Source of the DNA: Argopecten irradians
Taxonomy: Eukaryota > Mollusca > Bivalvia > Pectinida > Pectinidae
Reading direction: 5' to 3'
DNA: 64,000 nt
Assembly (NCBI RefSeq): GCF_041381155.1
Contig: NC_091147.1
Coordinates: forward strand, 10,066,837 to 10,130,836
Shown: positions 33,831-45,409 of the stretch, piece after piece
Layout: each line of letters starts with the position of its first letter
Position numbering within the stretch: position 1 is the stretch's first letter
The notes under the pieces: generated by a model
The model's database searches: none
What the model saw: the letters and a program-made list of their open reading frames with translations, nothing else
Told to the model about the DNA's origin: nothing
Made by a program: the position numbers and the translations under genes

Positions 33831-36800
33831 TTAGTGAAAAACGTCTTCTTTCCCCATTAGCATAGCAATGAACTCTGCAAAATAGAGACATAAATCAAAA
33901 TGTTACATAAGATTTATATATATTTCCATATATATGAATTTGATTTTACATATTGCCTCTAAGAAAATGTTGGCTAGCGTCCTTTCTCTCGTCAGTTCTA
34001 CCCATGAAATAAATCAAGGTTACATCATTATCAGACCAAATTAAAATCACGGAGCGAGGGTATTCATCACATTTCCCGTTGAAGTTATTCGGGTACATCG
34101 AAGTGGTAACTAGAATTGGATCCGTATAACGATCAGACACGATTAAACTAGAAATGTTGTAATAATTATTTATTATGTGAGCAACTTACCTTCAAAATCA
34201 ATATATCCATCATTATCAGTGTCGGCTTCATTGATAATTTCTTTGGCTTCATCGAAAGTGTAGTCGAGTCGTGTCTGAAGCTCCTCCACAGATATGCGCT
34301 GATCCCCATTGATATCAAAGTGGTTAAATGCTTTTCGAAGTTCATTTGTGTAATCAATTTTATCTAGCTGTTTCATCAGTCTTTCAAACTCACTGAATTC
34401 AATCTTACCATTTCCTGGAATATTTAAACGATACATTAGCAATGAAATTTTTTTTTGAATGATAATTTTATTATCATTTTCTTTTAATAAATCATTAAAA
34501 GTTCTATATGTCGTAACTTTTGACATGCTATTTTCTATTCTGTAATCTATTGAAAACCAATGTTCGATGAATTAAAAGCTGTGGAAATCATTCAAATGTA
34601 CAGATAAACATTTACAATGCTTTATAAACATTAGTTACGACACAAAATGTATGAACTGTAAAATTCTTCTTTTGTATGCCTTATGTATGAATAGATGGAA
34701 ACATACGTGCACAAATCACTAAAAATGTGAAATGAAAATGCAGATTTCCACTTGGCTTCATGGTCTGGCTGTATGTACTCATGCTACTGCACTGTAGACG
34801 TTAATATCAGAACTGCCAAAATCATTTCCCGCGCTCTTATTTTTACTTGTAAAATTGCAACCTTACATTGTAAGTAATGTAATTCTCAAAATGATGACAA
34901 TTTTTGAGTAAAATAATTCTTGATTCGAGAGTATGAAAATTACGGCACATATAACTTTATGACTTGCACTTCTAAAAGATATAAAAAGGGAAAAAATGTA
35001 TAAATCAGATAAAATGTAATCGCATCAAAAATAAAAGAATGGGATTTGGAAATTACAAATTAATGCTAAAAGCTAAAAAAAAGAAATAAAAATAAAAAGT
35101 TAATATTTTAATTACCTTTTTGCGCTTAATGTGTTCTTTCACGACTTTTCATTTCATACATTGTGGTGAAAGATATCACATTTTGAGAGTCATTACTAGT
35201 ATTGTATAAAAGTTTAGATAAATATTCGCTGAAACGGTGACAGGAAATACCGTACAGCCGATTAGTTACGTGGGTCAAATGTTTCACGATTTTAAGTAAA
35301 ACGAGAAAAATTAAATTTGAGTGGTTTTCAGTGTTTATATGAGAGAACCATTTCTAAATATTTCGCGGATCAAATTCTCGCGATTATAGCAATATCCTCC
35401 GAAATCGCAAAAATATCTTCCCCAGGAAAACAATCGGCTTTGCGGTATTGTGTACGCAAAAATGAATTGTTCACGGTAGATACAGTAAAATCAATATAGA
35501 CAATATGTTATTAATCATATTCTGCTGTAAGTCCATTGTTATCATACCATCTTTGTCTGCTTCTGCGATCAGACTCTCTATATCCTGATCTGTAGGATTC
35601 ATCCCCACCAATCTCAGGGCATCGCCTAGTTCAGTGTCGGATATTGATCCGCTGTTGTCTTTGTCGAAATATTCAAACGCCTCTGGTAAATAAAGATAAC
35701 TTTTTTTTTAATTTTAGTGTTAATATACTCCATACCTTAATGCTCGAGCTATTCCCTTATTGATAACTTGGTTACAATCAGTGAATGGTGGACAAATGTC
35801 AATGATGCTTGTGAACGATGGTGCTCTTTAATACAAAATGTCATGTTCACGATTATTTTCATTAAAAACATTTTAGTGAGTGAGATAACCATATATCTCT
35901 ACATGTAAACTCTTCGAAAAAATAAATTAGCTATATATATATGTTTTCTTTGATTTCATACCAAATGTGGCTTTCTGATACGCGGATTTTTGACAACGCG
36001 GAAAAAATAATGACATCAATGCTTGAATATATTAACCTTAACTGGCATTAATTGAGATAAAAAATAATAACAATGCGTCGGTTCTGCTGTATATATATTA
36101 TTATGTAAAGCTCAATTATTGCCAACTGACAGATTTAACGAGCAATAAAATAAAATCAATCACGAATAATATGATAATAGTAATACTAATTAGCTTAAAT
36201 CATATAGGTTATAATATAACATATGGTAATTAAAAGCGTTCGATCTTGTACCAATAAAGTTTATACCTTATCAAAACACCATAGACTCGAAGTAAATAGG
36301 ACGTATGTACACAATTGAATATTATGTCCCACATACAACGTGTGTTTGAACAGCTCTAGTCGACCTTAACGGATATCAATATTTTCTCATCGATTTAAAA
36401 ATGTCCTACTGGTCGGTGTGTTCATCTTACATTATTTGGTGAACAACTTCCTTTTCATATTTCAAAATGACTGATAGATATACATTAACTAAAAAGATCT
36501 TAATAATGGTAAAAAACCATAGAATAGTATGCTAAAATATAGAATGTTTTCTAGATTTTAGTAAATAATAAAAAAAACTTGTGTTTGACCTCCTAATTTT
36601 AGCAAGTTATAAGCAAAATTTGTGATTGATCTCCTTTTTTTATTAAAATATAAACAAAACTTACGTTTGACCTCTTTTTCGCCAAGATTTGCCTGTAAAC
36701 AAAAATATGGTAAACGATAAAACGGAAATGAATGGTTCAATAACCCAATTACGACGCATGTCAAAACATACTCAGGTGTAACGGAAATTTTCGTTAACCA

Positions 36801-37090
36801 CATTTCGAGGTCAAATTAACATATGTTAAGATATCTATATATTTCTCACTGTGTTATCGCGATATCAGGCTTGATTGATCGTCAACCAAGGTATCAGTAG
36901 ATGAACATTGTACATTTGTACAAGCTTAAGGATCACAGTTTACAATTATTTCATGTTTTTGAACATTTTACATTAATAAATAAAATGTTAAAAAAGATTT
37001 TTTTTTAAATTTAAATACATTAGAAATTAAATTGATTAATTGTAAAAAAAGAAGAAAAATAATAATAACAAGAAATTACAAGCTTACCAT
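33831..37090 (-). CDS. calmodulin-like four-EF-hand protein 2
   Basis: Five exons on the minus strand: 37090-37088 (only the ATG), 36692-36665, 35682-35548, 34414-34190 and 33874-33831 (stop TAA). Splice sites and phases all fit, giving 144 aa. It starts MANLGEKEVKQAFEYFDKD. The loops are DKDNSGSISDTE, DKDGNGKIEFSE, DINGDQRISVEE and DTDNDGYIDFEE. Loop 3 has Gln in place of the almost invariant Gly at position 6, so calcium affinity there may be lowered; the others are canonical. It ends EEFIAMLMGKEDVFH. Introns fall at the same positions and phases as in calmodulin-like gene 1, which lies 2.8 kb downstream on the same strand. The two are therefore tandem relatives, but the proteins are strongly diverged. 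A troponin C-like or calmodulin-like calcium sensor; the target is unknown. Confidence 0.87.
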
Positions 37091-37286
37091 TCCGTCTTTC
37101 ACTTTTCCTGAACTAAGCACATCGATAGTTGTGACAAAGGTGTCAGGGTAAATTTCGCACACTGTGAAGTTTCCTGAACTAGGCACGTAATGATCAACAA
37201 ACGGTGTCGGAGGAAATTAGCACACTGTGACATTTACTTACCAATCCATGCCATTTATACATCAAGGACCGCCTAGAATAGATTTA

Positions 37287-37325
37287 GAACTCGAACGAAA
37301 CCCAGAGGTGGAGGGCTAGTTCATA
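37287..37325 (-). mobile_element. fragment of a tRNA-derived SINE
   Basis: On the minus strand it reads CTAGCCCTCCACCTCTGGGT then TTCGTTCGAGTT, matching AGCCCTCCACTTCTGGGT in the SINE at 39463 and adding the box B-like GTTCGAGT part that the other copy lacks. Confidence 0.5.
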
Positions 37326-37329
37326 CTTT

Positions 37330-38080
37330 TCAACCGAGCGCACGTGTTGCCAAAATTAAAAAGGCGTATACAATAATATGAAACAGCAATATCACAACTA
37401 GCTTTCATCAGTTAGGTCGTAGAGATAGAAATCATGAAATAAGATTTTGAGGTAACATTTTAAAATTCCTAATAACATTTCAACCTTTGATTAGGAAGGC
37501 TGAAGGAGCGTCCTTAAGGAATTCTCAGATGGCGGAAGGCTATTTTAGTCCAGAATTTCAGAAGATGTGTATATATTTATAATTTAAATACAACTCTTAC
37601 AATTGTCAATTGATGAGATGCCTTAAACATTTTTTTTCAGAACTATGTGCACGTTGTACCATTTGCATGTTTCCAATTTGCATAAAATGTGTAGATTATG
37701 TTCTGAATTCGAGCGGTTGAACTCTATCATCGCTTGGTAGTTCACAATGTACAAAATGTTCTGACCTAGTATCGTAGGGTCGTCCATCACATAGTCCTGA
37801 CACGTCCATTCTGTTCATTGGACGTCAAAACAATCCAATTTAGCGAAGTTATAAAACACATACCAGCTAATATAAAGTCCATATCATTATTGTCTAAGAC
37901 TTAGCCAATATATTCTGAGAGCCGTTCGTTTTGAAACCATAAATCAACTCACGGCCATTAAAGTTGTACCAAATGTGTGTATTACATAACATGTCTTTTT
38001 TAAATATTGTTTATTAATTTTTTACTGTCACGCATCGTCTTCAAACGCACTGGCCTAATGAAACTATAATGAAATTTAGC
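37330..38080. other. intergenic, no gene seen
   Basis: AT-rich sequence upstream of calmodulin-like gene 2 with no supportable exon. Confidence 0.45.
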
Positions 38081-38084
38081 CAAT

Positions 38085-38290
38085 TTGCCAATAATGGGCC
38101 AATATTCTACCAAAACAAGCACGCCAACCATTGGGCGTACAATATCGGGCTAATAATGGGCCGACGTTATCATCCCAACCGTTGGTCGTACTACATCGGC
38201 CCAATATTGGGGCATTCATAGTACACCGCCTGTCAGCGGTCACCCGACCGTACGATCATTACTCAACATCGGACCAATATTGGCATGTTA
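38085..38290. repeat. GGCCCAATATTGG-type short repeats
   Basis: Repeated short blocks (CCAACCATTGGGCGTAC, GGGCTAATAATGGGCC, CCAACCGTTGGTCGTAC, CGGCCCAATATTGGGGC, CGGACCAATATTGGC) make up about 200 bp, many of them small palindromes around CCAA and TTGG. The plus-strand frame at 38131-38319 is within this repeat. Confidence 0.6.
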
Positions 38291-38299
38291 TCTGGGATA

Positions 38300-39190
38300 T
38301 TACCGGTATTTTATGTTAGTGTATGTTTTCTCGGTAGCACCGTCCGGAATACCGAGTATTTATCTCCACTACAGATCGACCCCAGTTTAGCGTGACCATG
38401 GGTAGGGTATTTAATGTCAGATTCAATAGTTGTTTAGTGGAGTAAAGGTTATGAAATCATTACTTGGAACTTTTCTCTCTCTCTCTGATCCAAACAATAC
38501 TAGCTCAGGTGTAATACATCGATTTGAGCTCAGTATAAATATATATCATAAATCACTAACGATATCGGACTATATTTTATTGAAGGTCAATTGTTTTAAG
38601 AATAAGAATGATCTAGAGTGTTATAGTTGATACAATAAGGATTTTGATTATCCATTATAGATATTGACTGTGACCAGGTCGAGTATAGGAAAATATTCTG
38701 GTCTATATAGTTTACCGCTGTATAACGTGTAGCCAGACTTGAAAGTATCAAGTAGATTCCGCCGAAACAAGGACTACAAACACAAGAAGCGCAAAATTGT
38801 ATACGTTTGTCTCCTTTTGACGTTAATGTTGTTTTGACAGCTTTTATAGATTCAACTTTGGAAGATCATGGTTTGATTTGAGCATTAAGTTTTAACATGT
38901 TGTTGATACGGGTTCTCATTTGTCGATGTAAACTTTTCTAAACCTGATGTTATGATCGATTATCACATTGTAACTATTCTCAGTTTCAATAACCTTACTG
39001 AAGGCAAGAAGAATTCCTTAACGTAAAAAACTTTATAGGTGTTAAAAAACAAATCGTAATTTGGGAATCATTTAGTTAGGTTTATTTTATATAAGTCCTA
39101 TAACAGCTAGACTCGTTTAGGACGGCCTCTCGCGTATATGGTGTCTTGCATGTGTAAAGTGCAATTTTGGAGACTGTAGTATATTCATGT
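38300..39190. other. intergenic, no gene seen
   Basis: AT-rich; no exon or distinct repeat recognised. Confidence 0.45.
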
Positions 39191-39214
39191 TGTGTCGTGT
39201 ACAGTGGAACTCTT

Positions 39215-39275
39215 GCCCTTTTTACGGTGTTATGTCACAGAAGCATGCTGCGGAAGACAACCCGCAGGGACGATC
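39215..39275 (+). mobile_element. fragment of the dispersed element related to the 29 bp minisatellite
   Basis: TACGGTGTTATGTCACAGAA and GCATGCTGCGGAAGACA match, from memory, the segment that precedes GACAACGGGCGAACCAG in a common bivalve dispersed repeat. That would make it a 5' piece of the element amplified at 1370-5567. The frame at 39192-39404 includes it and is not supported as a gene. Confidence 0.35.
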
Positions 39276-39462
39276 TCTCAACGGAAGGCCAACAGTGAGT
39301 CAGTGTCCAGGGACACATTAGGAAGCAGAAAGTTAGTGGAAAAGAACAGAAAAGATAAGATTGTACCAGGCACAATTGTAACGTTCAACCTACCGGACAC
39401 TTGAGAATCATATCTAACTTTTTCAATGCTTCCTATGAACAATGAAAAGTTTCTTAAAAAAT

Positions 39463-39592
39463 GGGGCCGCGGTGGCTGAGTTGTTAAGATGTCTCGACAT
39501 ATCACTACAAGCCCTCCACTTCTGGGTCGCTTTCCTCCACCAACAAACCTGGCACGTCCTTACATGACCCTGGCTGCTCATAGGACGTTAAA
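39463..39592 (+). mobile_element. tRNA-derived SINE with internal deletion
   Basis: It starts GGGGCCGCGGTGGCTGAG, with a box A-like TGGCTGAGTTGTTAAG. It continues AGCCCTCCACTTCTGGGT and then jumps to TTTCCTCCACCAACAAACC without box B, so the box B region is deleted. It ends with the tail GGCACGTCCTTACATGACCC, TGGCTGCTCATAGGACGTTA and an A-rich end. The tail is shared with the elements next to both 29 bp minisatellites. Confidence 0.65.
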
Positions 39593-39599
39593 ACACACT

Positions 39600-40330
39600 T
39601 TTTAAGACAAGAAATATTTATTGATGGCCTGAAATGATGTTACTACAACACCGACCAAATGCAAGATTGGTACATTCTATATTAACAGTATATTTTATAT
39701 AAATTAGAAACTTTCCATTTTGTGCAGTGTCAGTCAACTATCGCTGTAATTAGGAGGACGACGGGAAACATTATGAATGTTAACATTTAATTTACTTTTA
39801 ATTAAATTGTTCAGACAGTGATGATAAATGTATTATTAACTTTTGCGACACTACAAAATTAACAATCTCGTTTTATAGTCCGATTTTAAAAGTCAAAAGC
39901 CATTTCGGAAAGGTAGTTGGCCTTTATTATCTGTGCCATCGCTGTATATAAGAAAACGTATATGAAAAATTCCACTGTTATAAGCTAACCGTTAATACTA
40001 CACATATATTATAGTATCAAGGGTATGAACTACGCGGTCGAGAAAAACGGACCTATTTTCTTAAATCGTGATTTTTTAATAAATAGGCTCTATACACCAT
40101 TGACGCATATCTTCAATGAGTGCTTGTTGAACAAAATTGGCCAAGTATTGACGAAGTTATGGTCTGATGAATCGGGAATTGTACGAAAAATATGCTAGGT
40201 AGATATTTCCCTGTCCGCTCGAAATGTCGTCTCGCCTCTAATGGGTACATTAAAAACCAAACCGAAATTATAAAATCTACGCTTATGGTGGTAAATATTA
40301 AATCATAACTTTGTTCATCCAAAATCTACT
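39600..40330. other. intergenic, no gene seen
   Basis: AT-rich; no exon or repeat recognised. Confidence 0.45.
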
Positions 40331-40456
40331 TTGGAGATGTTATATCACGTAATCTGTAGATACTCCGTTTTAACCATCACCGCCATTTATACTGAAGCTG
40401 CAGCTGAATTAGGAAATGTCCTAAAAGCTGCAGGTTTTCAAGATAGTTTCACATAT

Positions 40457-40600
40457 CAACGTGTTATAATAAGTTCAGGAGATGGACAAAAACTCCCTAC
40501 TCGGCACAACACAATAGTATCATACACACAAGTATCAATGGCCGGAACACCACACAAAAAGGTGTAACAGAGAAGTCGAAAACATTTTTTAAATAAGCAG
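40457..40600 (+). pseudogene. possible FKBP-type isomerase remnant
   Basis: The frame contains VIISSGDGQKLPTRHNTIVSYT, which resembles the N-terminal strand of FKBP12-type peptidyl-prolyl isomerases (a SPGDG...P..G.T..VHYT pattern). HKKV follows where FKBP12 has GKKF. The frame then meets TAA; beyond it the next codons weakly resemble the following FKBP segment. No other FKBP exon was found nearby and the His-Tyr pair is damaged (SY for HY). If real it is a degenerate fragment; it could also be chance similarity. Confidence 0.3.
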
Positions 40601-40604
40601 CAAG

Positions 40605-41480
40605 AAATGTACCTTAAAACAATATGTATTATAAAGATTTAGAGGTTCCCTATTATATTCTGTTTAATTTTTCAAATTTAGATGACAAAAGCCAATGTAA
40701 CATTGTATTTGGAGATCGCTTCTGTGTACAACTGCATGAGTATGAATGAGAAAATCTAATGGTGAATATGTCTATAAATATCTAGGAAATGATTAAAGAG
40801 ATGAACTCAGTTCCATGAATTTCTGTGTCTTAAATGTTCTATTTATAATATACATATATGTAACATATGTAAATTGAAATGTAACACATATGTATTGATT
40901 GATTGACATAATCTCTTGAAAGAAGAAATGAAAAATGCCTGTCTGTTTGTCTGTTTGTTTCTCCTTTTCTTTGTAACCCTGCATTTAAGGTAGAAATATT
41001 TAATGCCAATTTAATACCGATCTCATTTTATTTTGACAGCATATTTTCTAGTTACTATTAATAAATCTTCGCCATTAGGAAAAGTAACATTTTATGTGAC
41101 TGTGTTTTAAATGTCGTAAATATTACGGCCATGTGTGTTTTAATGTTGTCGAATATTGCCGGAGTGTATGTTATCTGTACCTACCAACAAGAGGGGATAA
41201 CTCTGTATGTAAACAGAGCATGAACCTGTCGGTCATGTTATTATGTCAACCCTATGATACCAGCTGATTACGTGTCTGCTGAAGTGCTAGCTCCTCCGGA
41301 CCAGGATGTCATTGTTATGACACTTTATAATGTAACATTTCCCTTACTACCCGGACGGAATTGTCTTCACACTTGAGATGAATCAGCTGCATCAAGTGCT
41401 TATCTCTTAGTTTATATCATGAACAACAGTTTGCAGACGTAACTCAGAGAAAGAGCATTGCAAATACTTTTCTTTTAAAT
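40605..41480. other. upstream flank of the exon at 41481
   Basis: AT-rich, no exon recognised. The promoter of the 41481 exon should lie in the last few hundred bases; no definite core element is seen. Confidence 0.4.
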
Positions 41481-41718
41481 ATGTTTGCAAAAGAAACCTC
41501 ACTCGCGCTGTCCGTTTTGGTTATACTTCATTTGTACATCATAGGAGAATCACAGATGATCGGGGAAGAAAAGAGATATGCTTTTGTTGAACAAGCCGTA
41601 TTGAAGCGAGTGAGATCGACATTGTTGGAAAAGATGAACGACCTTGAAACAAGAGTCGGAAAACTGGAAGAGAAGTTCAAAACGCTACGAGAAATAACAG
41701 CTGCTAATAACACACCAG
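41481..41718 (+). CDS. first exon of a secreted coiled-coil family member, copy C (partial)
   Basis: An exon of 79 codons plus one base, ending CACCAG|gttag in phase 1 like genes A and B. It encodes a signal peptide (MFAKETSLALSVLVILHLYI), then SQMIGEEKRYAFVEQAVLKR, very close to gene B, and a coiled coil (LETRVGKLEEKFKTLREI). No 54 nt cysteine exon or PRY/SPRY exon could be found before the next paralogous exon at 45165. It is an orphan exon: a decayed gene, an alternative first exon for a domain beyond the window, or a gene whose later exons have diverged past recognition. Confidence 0.6.
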
Positions 41719-41724
41719 GTTAGA

Positions 41725-43220
41725 ACAGGCGATCGCTTTATTCTATATATAATTTTAAAAATAAGAATCGATCACGATGTCTGAACGACATGTTTAGGGA
41801 TTAAACACTGAAACAGACTTTTGAAAAAATTTCGGCATTTGAAATTAACGATACTTAATAAAAAACTGAAATAATTTCGTAATAACAATATACTGGGTCA
41901 TTATTACTTTATGTTTAAAGAATGATTTCTTAGAATAAGGATGCAGAAAAATGCCTAAAACGTGAATGAAAAATATGACAAACAAATCTTTAAAAACTGT
42001 GTTATTGAACAAGACTTAAATGAAATTAGTAGGTTACAAGGAAACCAGTCAAATTACAATGCTGACTAATATCGTCGAAGGACGTCAACCATGACCGATC
42101 GGGTCGATTGAATTTTTAAAATAGACGTTGTTTTGATTAATACAGTTGTGAAGAATGGCTGTACCTTCTGGGAATTCTGTCTGACTGATGAACACAAATG
42201 TAAGTATGCATTTAATACGTCGATTTCAAAATACAAAAACGTCAAGATATGACGTCGATGGCAATTCGTACTTACACTGACATTCTGACATATTCGAAGA
42301 TGGTGTAAGAAGCTCTCCAATTTTATAAATACTTTAACGATAAAATTTCTAAGCATCCAACACATATTTGTCAATAATGGCAGCCATTTTGTGGGGCTAT
42401 TCCATTGAATAACATGTGCAATGTATATCGACTAAGGAAGCACATATGTATTACACAATATTACAATAAAAGAGAAAAAGAGAGAGATGTTTATGTTTTA
42501 AAAAGACGTGCTACAGCGTGTTTTAATCCACAGCCTTCCTAGCCTTACTTTTCCGCTATTAAAACAAAAGAAGTTTGAGTAACAGAGGATATGTTAATAA
42601 ATCGTTGGCAATTCCAATAAGGTTTTTTTTTATTCTCCGTATCAGTAACCTATTACGCTATTCTACTGACCTGATATATTAAAATATGTTGTTTTATATC
42701 TTGGATATCACGTAACGTCATTTTTACCAGTCGAAAAAGAAGATTCTGGCCTGCGGTGGGATAAAAGTACTTATCGTTATTTGTTTAATGTTCAAGCACT
42801 TCGGTGGTTGGTTTTTGTACAACTTATTCTTTCATTGATAAAATCACCCTCGATACTCCAGGAGTAATTATCACTGTCACACCCAGGACACTGTGCGACA
42901 GCATATAAGATAGGCAGTGTGGTTTATATTAAAAGAATCGAATAACGGTACACTGCCTGGCTCTGAAATTAAGTTTCCGTATGTATGCTTGTGATTTGCC
43001 AGTTGGTTTTTTTAATGCTGAAATGCCTTTATCGGGGGCTATCCGACGATAAAAAATCATCTTATAATCTCCCTACAACCATTACCACCTATATACGGCT
43101 GACGGGAGGTAACTCTGATATAACGTTATAGTTCATGTGTAGATAATGATATGTTTTGAACAGGTTGACTACGAAAGAGGACGATCGTAATTATTAATCA
43201 AAGATGCTCCACCGTCGACA
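41725..43220. other. downstream of exon C, no further exon recognised
   Basis: AT-rich. About 42846 carries CCCTCGATACTCCAGGAG, the dispersed foldback motif also present near 7965, 31690 and 33525. The segment TTAAAAGAATCGAATAACGG then ACACTGC near 42930 resembles 13290-13325. Confidence 0.45.
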
Positions 43221-43224
43221 GAGC

Positions 43225-43770
43225 ATAAACATACTAGAACGAATACACGTACCCGACCTACTATACCTTTCGGCCGGGTACGAAATGGTGCTTACGTGTC
43301 CTAGTGGAGCACTGCCTCAGAAAATCACTCGGGCATAATTTTCTGCATTTTTTTTGTATGTTTCCAATTATTTCATGCGTATACATTCATTCATATAAAA
43401 TGTTTGTCCAAAACACAAACATAACGACCATTCTTAATATCTAATGTACCCTTCACAAGACGTCAAGTTCACCATTGTAGACTTGCCATATACATTTGTA
43501 CTTTTATTTCGAAAACAGTTCATATTTATATGTGAAAAAATAATGGTTCGCTGTGAATTAGATATTGCATACGGTTAAGTTTTGTTACCTAGTAGATAAG
43601 TGATAAAAAGTACGATAAAATACAAACAAACGCTTTGTAATAGTTTATATAAGCATTACTTTGCTCCATTAGCAGTAATAGGCCCCAATTGCAGCTCTAA
43701 AGACGACACCATTTTCTGTCTAAAAGTCTTTTGAGCTACAATATTGTAACGATGCCATCAATGTGACCAA
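43225..43770. repeat. split copy of the dispersed repeat seen at 6630-6740
   Basis: CACGTACCCGACCTACTA at about 43247 and AGACGACACCATTT at about 43700 match consecutive sequence at 6646-6695, but here they are separated by about 440 bp, which suggests an insertion in this copy or a deletion in the other. Confidence 0.5.
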
Positions 43771-43774
43771 TAGC

Positions 43775-45160
43775 TGATGTATGATTGTGTATATATATGT
43801 TTAATTAATTCAAAAAATACATCCAAAATAATTTATTTTGCTTTTGGTGAATGCGCAGACATGAAGTCTTTCATTCCATATAGTGCATAGTGTCATATGG
43901 ACTTTTTTCGGGACGCAATTAATTATTTTGAATATTTTTATAACTTTTCAATGGTGGTAGTAGTGTAAAGTAAGTAACTTTTGTAACTGAAGAAAAATAA
44001 TAATTCGTCTGCCCCTTTTATGATAGTGACATGGTCACTCGAGAGCGGGCAAGTCGTTATTTCGCTCCAAAAATCCCGAAAATACATATCGATGACTTCA
44101 GGTGAGGTAATAACACCAAACATATGTAAGATTTCCTGCGTAATATATGATAATTGTGGAAATTCATTTCGCTGGTTTGCTGTATGGCGTAGTAACTATC
44201 AAATACCGCACGGTATTTAGGACGACGGCGGGAAACATCACCCCCGTTATGAAAATTAACAATTTATTTGTTTTAATTAGCTTTTTAGAATGAAGCTTAC
44301 GCGAGGGTGACACAATCAGGGCGACATAACGATTCGGGGGTGACATTACTGAATTTAAATCCTTGCAGCGGGATTACAGATGGCATGACGATTGTTTTAA
44401 TCACGTGATACTGTATTGACTAATCAGAAGCAATAATACGTGGATGAGGTACAATAAAACATATTGATTGCACATGGTATTGTGTAATATGTGTAGGGGA
44501 AACGCCGATAAGAAACACTGTTACACTGATTGAAAATTAAATAAATATAATTATTATCATTTCCATTTTTCATTAATGTGGACAATAATTTTCATTTTTA
44601 ATTGTAAGCTTTTAAAAATAGATCGTTGTCTATTGTATATACCTAAACAGGGCCATGTGGTAACTAGGACTAAATATACAACCCTGTATAAATAAAAATA
44701 TATTTAATATTTGTTATTATTATTGTTACCCTGCACGTATTCCATAGGCTAATGACGTCATGTACGCCATTGCTCTAAGAAACACTTACAATTAATCTTT
44801 CTGCAGAAGTCTTCAATCGCAGTTTATTGTAATATTCTTAGTATTTTCAATATTTAAAAGTTTATATTTAATATTTAAAAGTTTATATTTAGAAGTTTAT
44901 ATGGCCTAGCAATTATAGGTTTAATGAATCATTCCCGATACACGAAACAAAACGTGACCCAAGTTACAAGAAAAGTATAATGTTAAGTCCTCGCCACTCA
45001 AATTAAAGTGCATGTCCGGTTAAGTTAGGTCATCAGCTGCTCATCATCCCTCTTAACAGAAAGCCATAAACGGACGTCCGTTTGTTTTCACCACTGGATT
45101 TAACAACAACAGCACATCACATCACAGTATCAGTAGTATAACAACATAGCTGCTGTTCCA
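43775..45160. other. intergenic, no gene seen
   Basis: AT-rich, with short direct repeats of AATATTTAAAAGTTTATATT near 44850-44900. No exon recognised. Confidence 0.45.
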
Positions 45161-45164
45161 CAAA

Positions 45165-45405
45165 ATGTCCACCAGACTAACCTCCGTGTTACTGATCTTC
45201 ATGGCTGTGTTCTATATAAACTCGCCATGTTGTTCACAGCTTATTGGAGAAGAAAGGACCCAACTCGCCAATGATCAGGTCGTCGTCGATCGCGTGAGTT
45301 CTGTAGTCATGGAAATGACCAAGTCTCTACAGGCAAGAATGGAATGCCTTGAAACGGAACATCGACGAATTTCATCGGAATTAAAAGCATTGAAGGAATC
45401 GGAAG
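45165..45405 (+). CDS. first exon of a secreted coiled-coil family member, copy D (partial)
   Basis: An exon of 80 codons plus one base, ending GGAAG|gtaaac in phase 1. The signal peptide (MSTRLTSVLLIFMAVFYI) is followed by CSQLIGEERTQLANDQVVV. It keeps the SQLIGEE start and the coiled coil (LQARMECLETEHRRISSELK), but YVFVEQAVLER of the other copies is replaced by QLANDQVVVDR, so it is the most diverged copy. As with copy C, no following cysteine micro-exon or PRY/SPRY exon was recognised in the next 18 kb. Continuing past the donor the frame runs a further 36 codons, which reads like intron. Confidence 0.55.
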
Positions 45406-45409
45406 GTAA

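Noticed and set aside
34440..34526. N-terminal extension MSKVTTYRTFNDLL of the calmodulin-like gene 2 exon 4
   Set aside because: It lies upstream of a clear acceptor at 34414 and is intron; the upstream EF-hand exons splice in phase.
39192..39404. Plus-strand frame of 70 codons
   Set aside because: It begins in a dispersed-element fragment and shows no domain.
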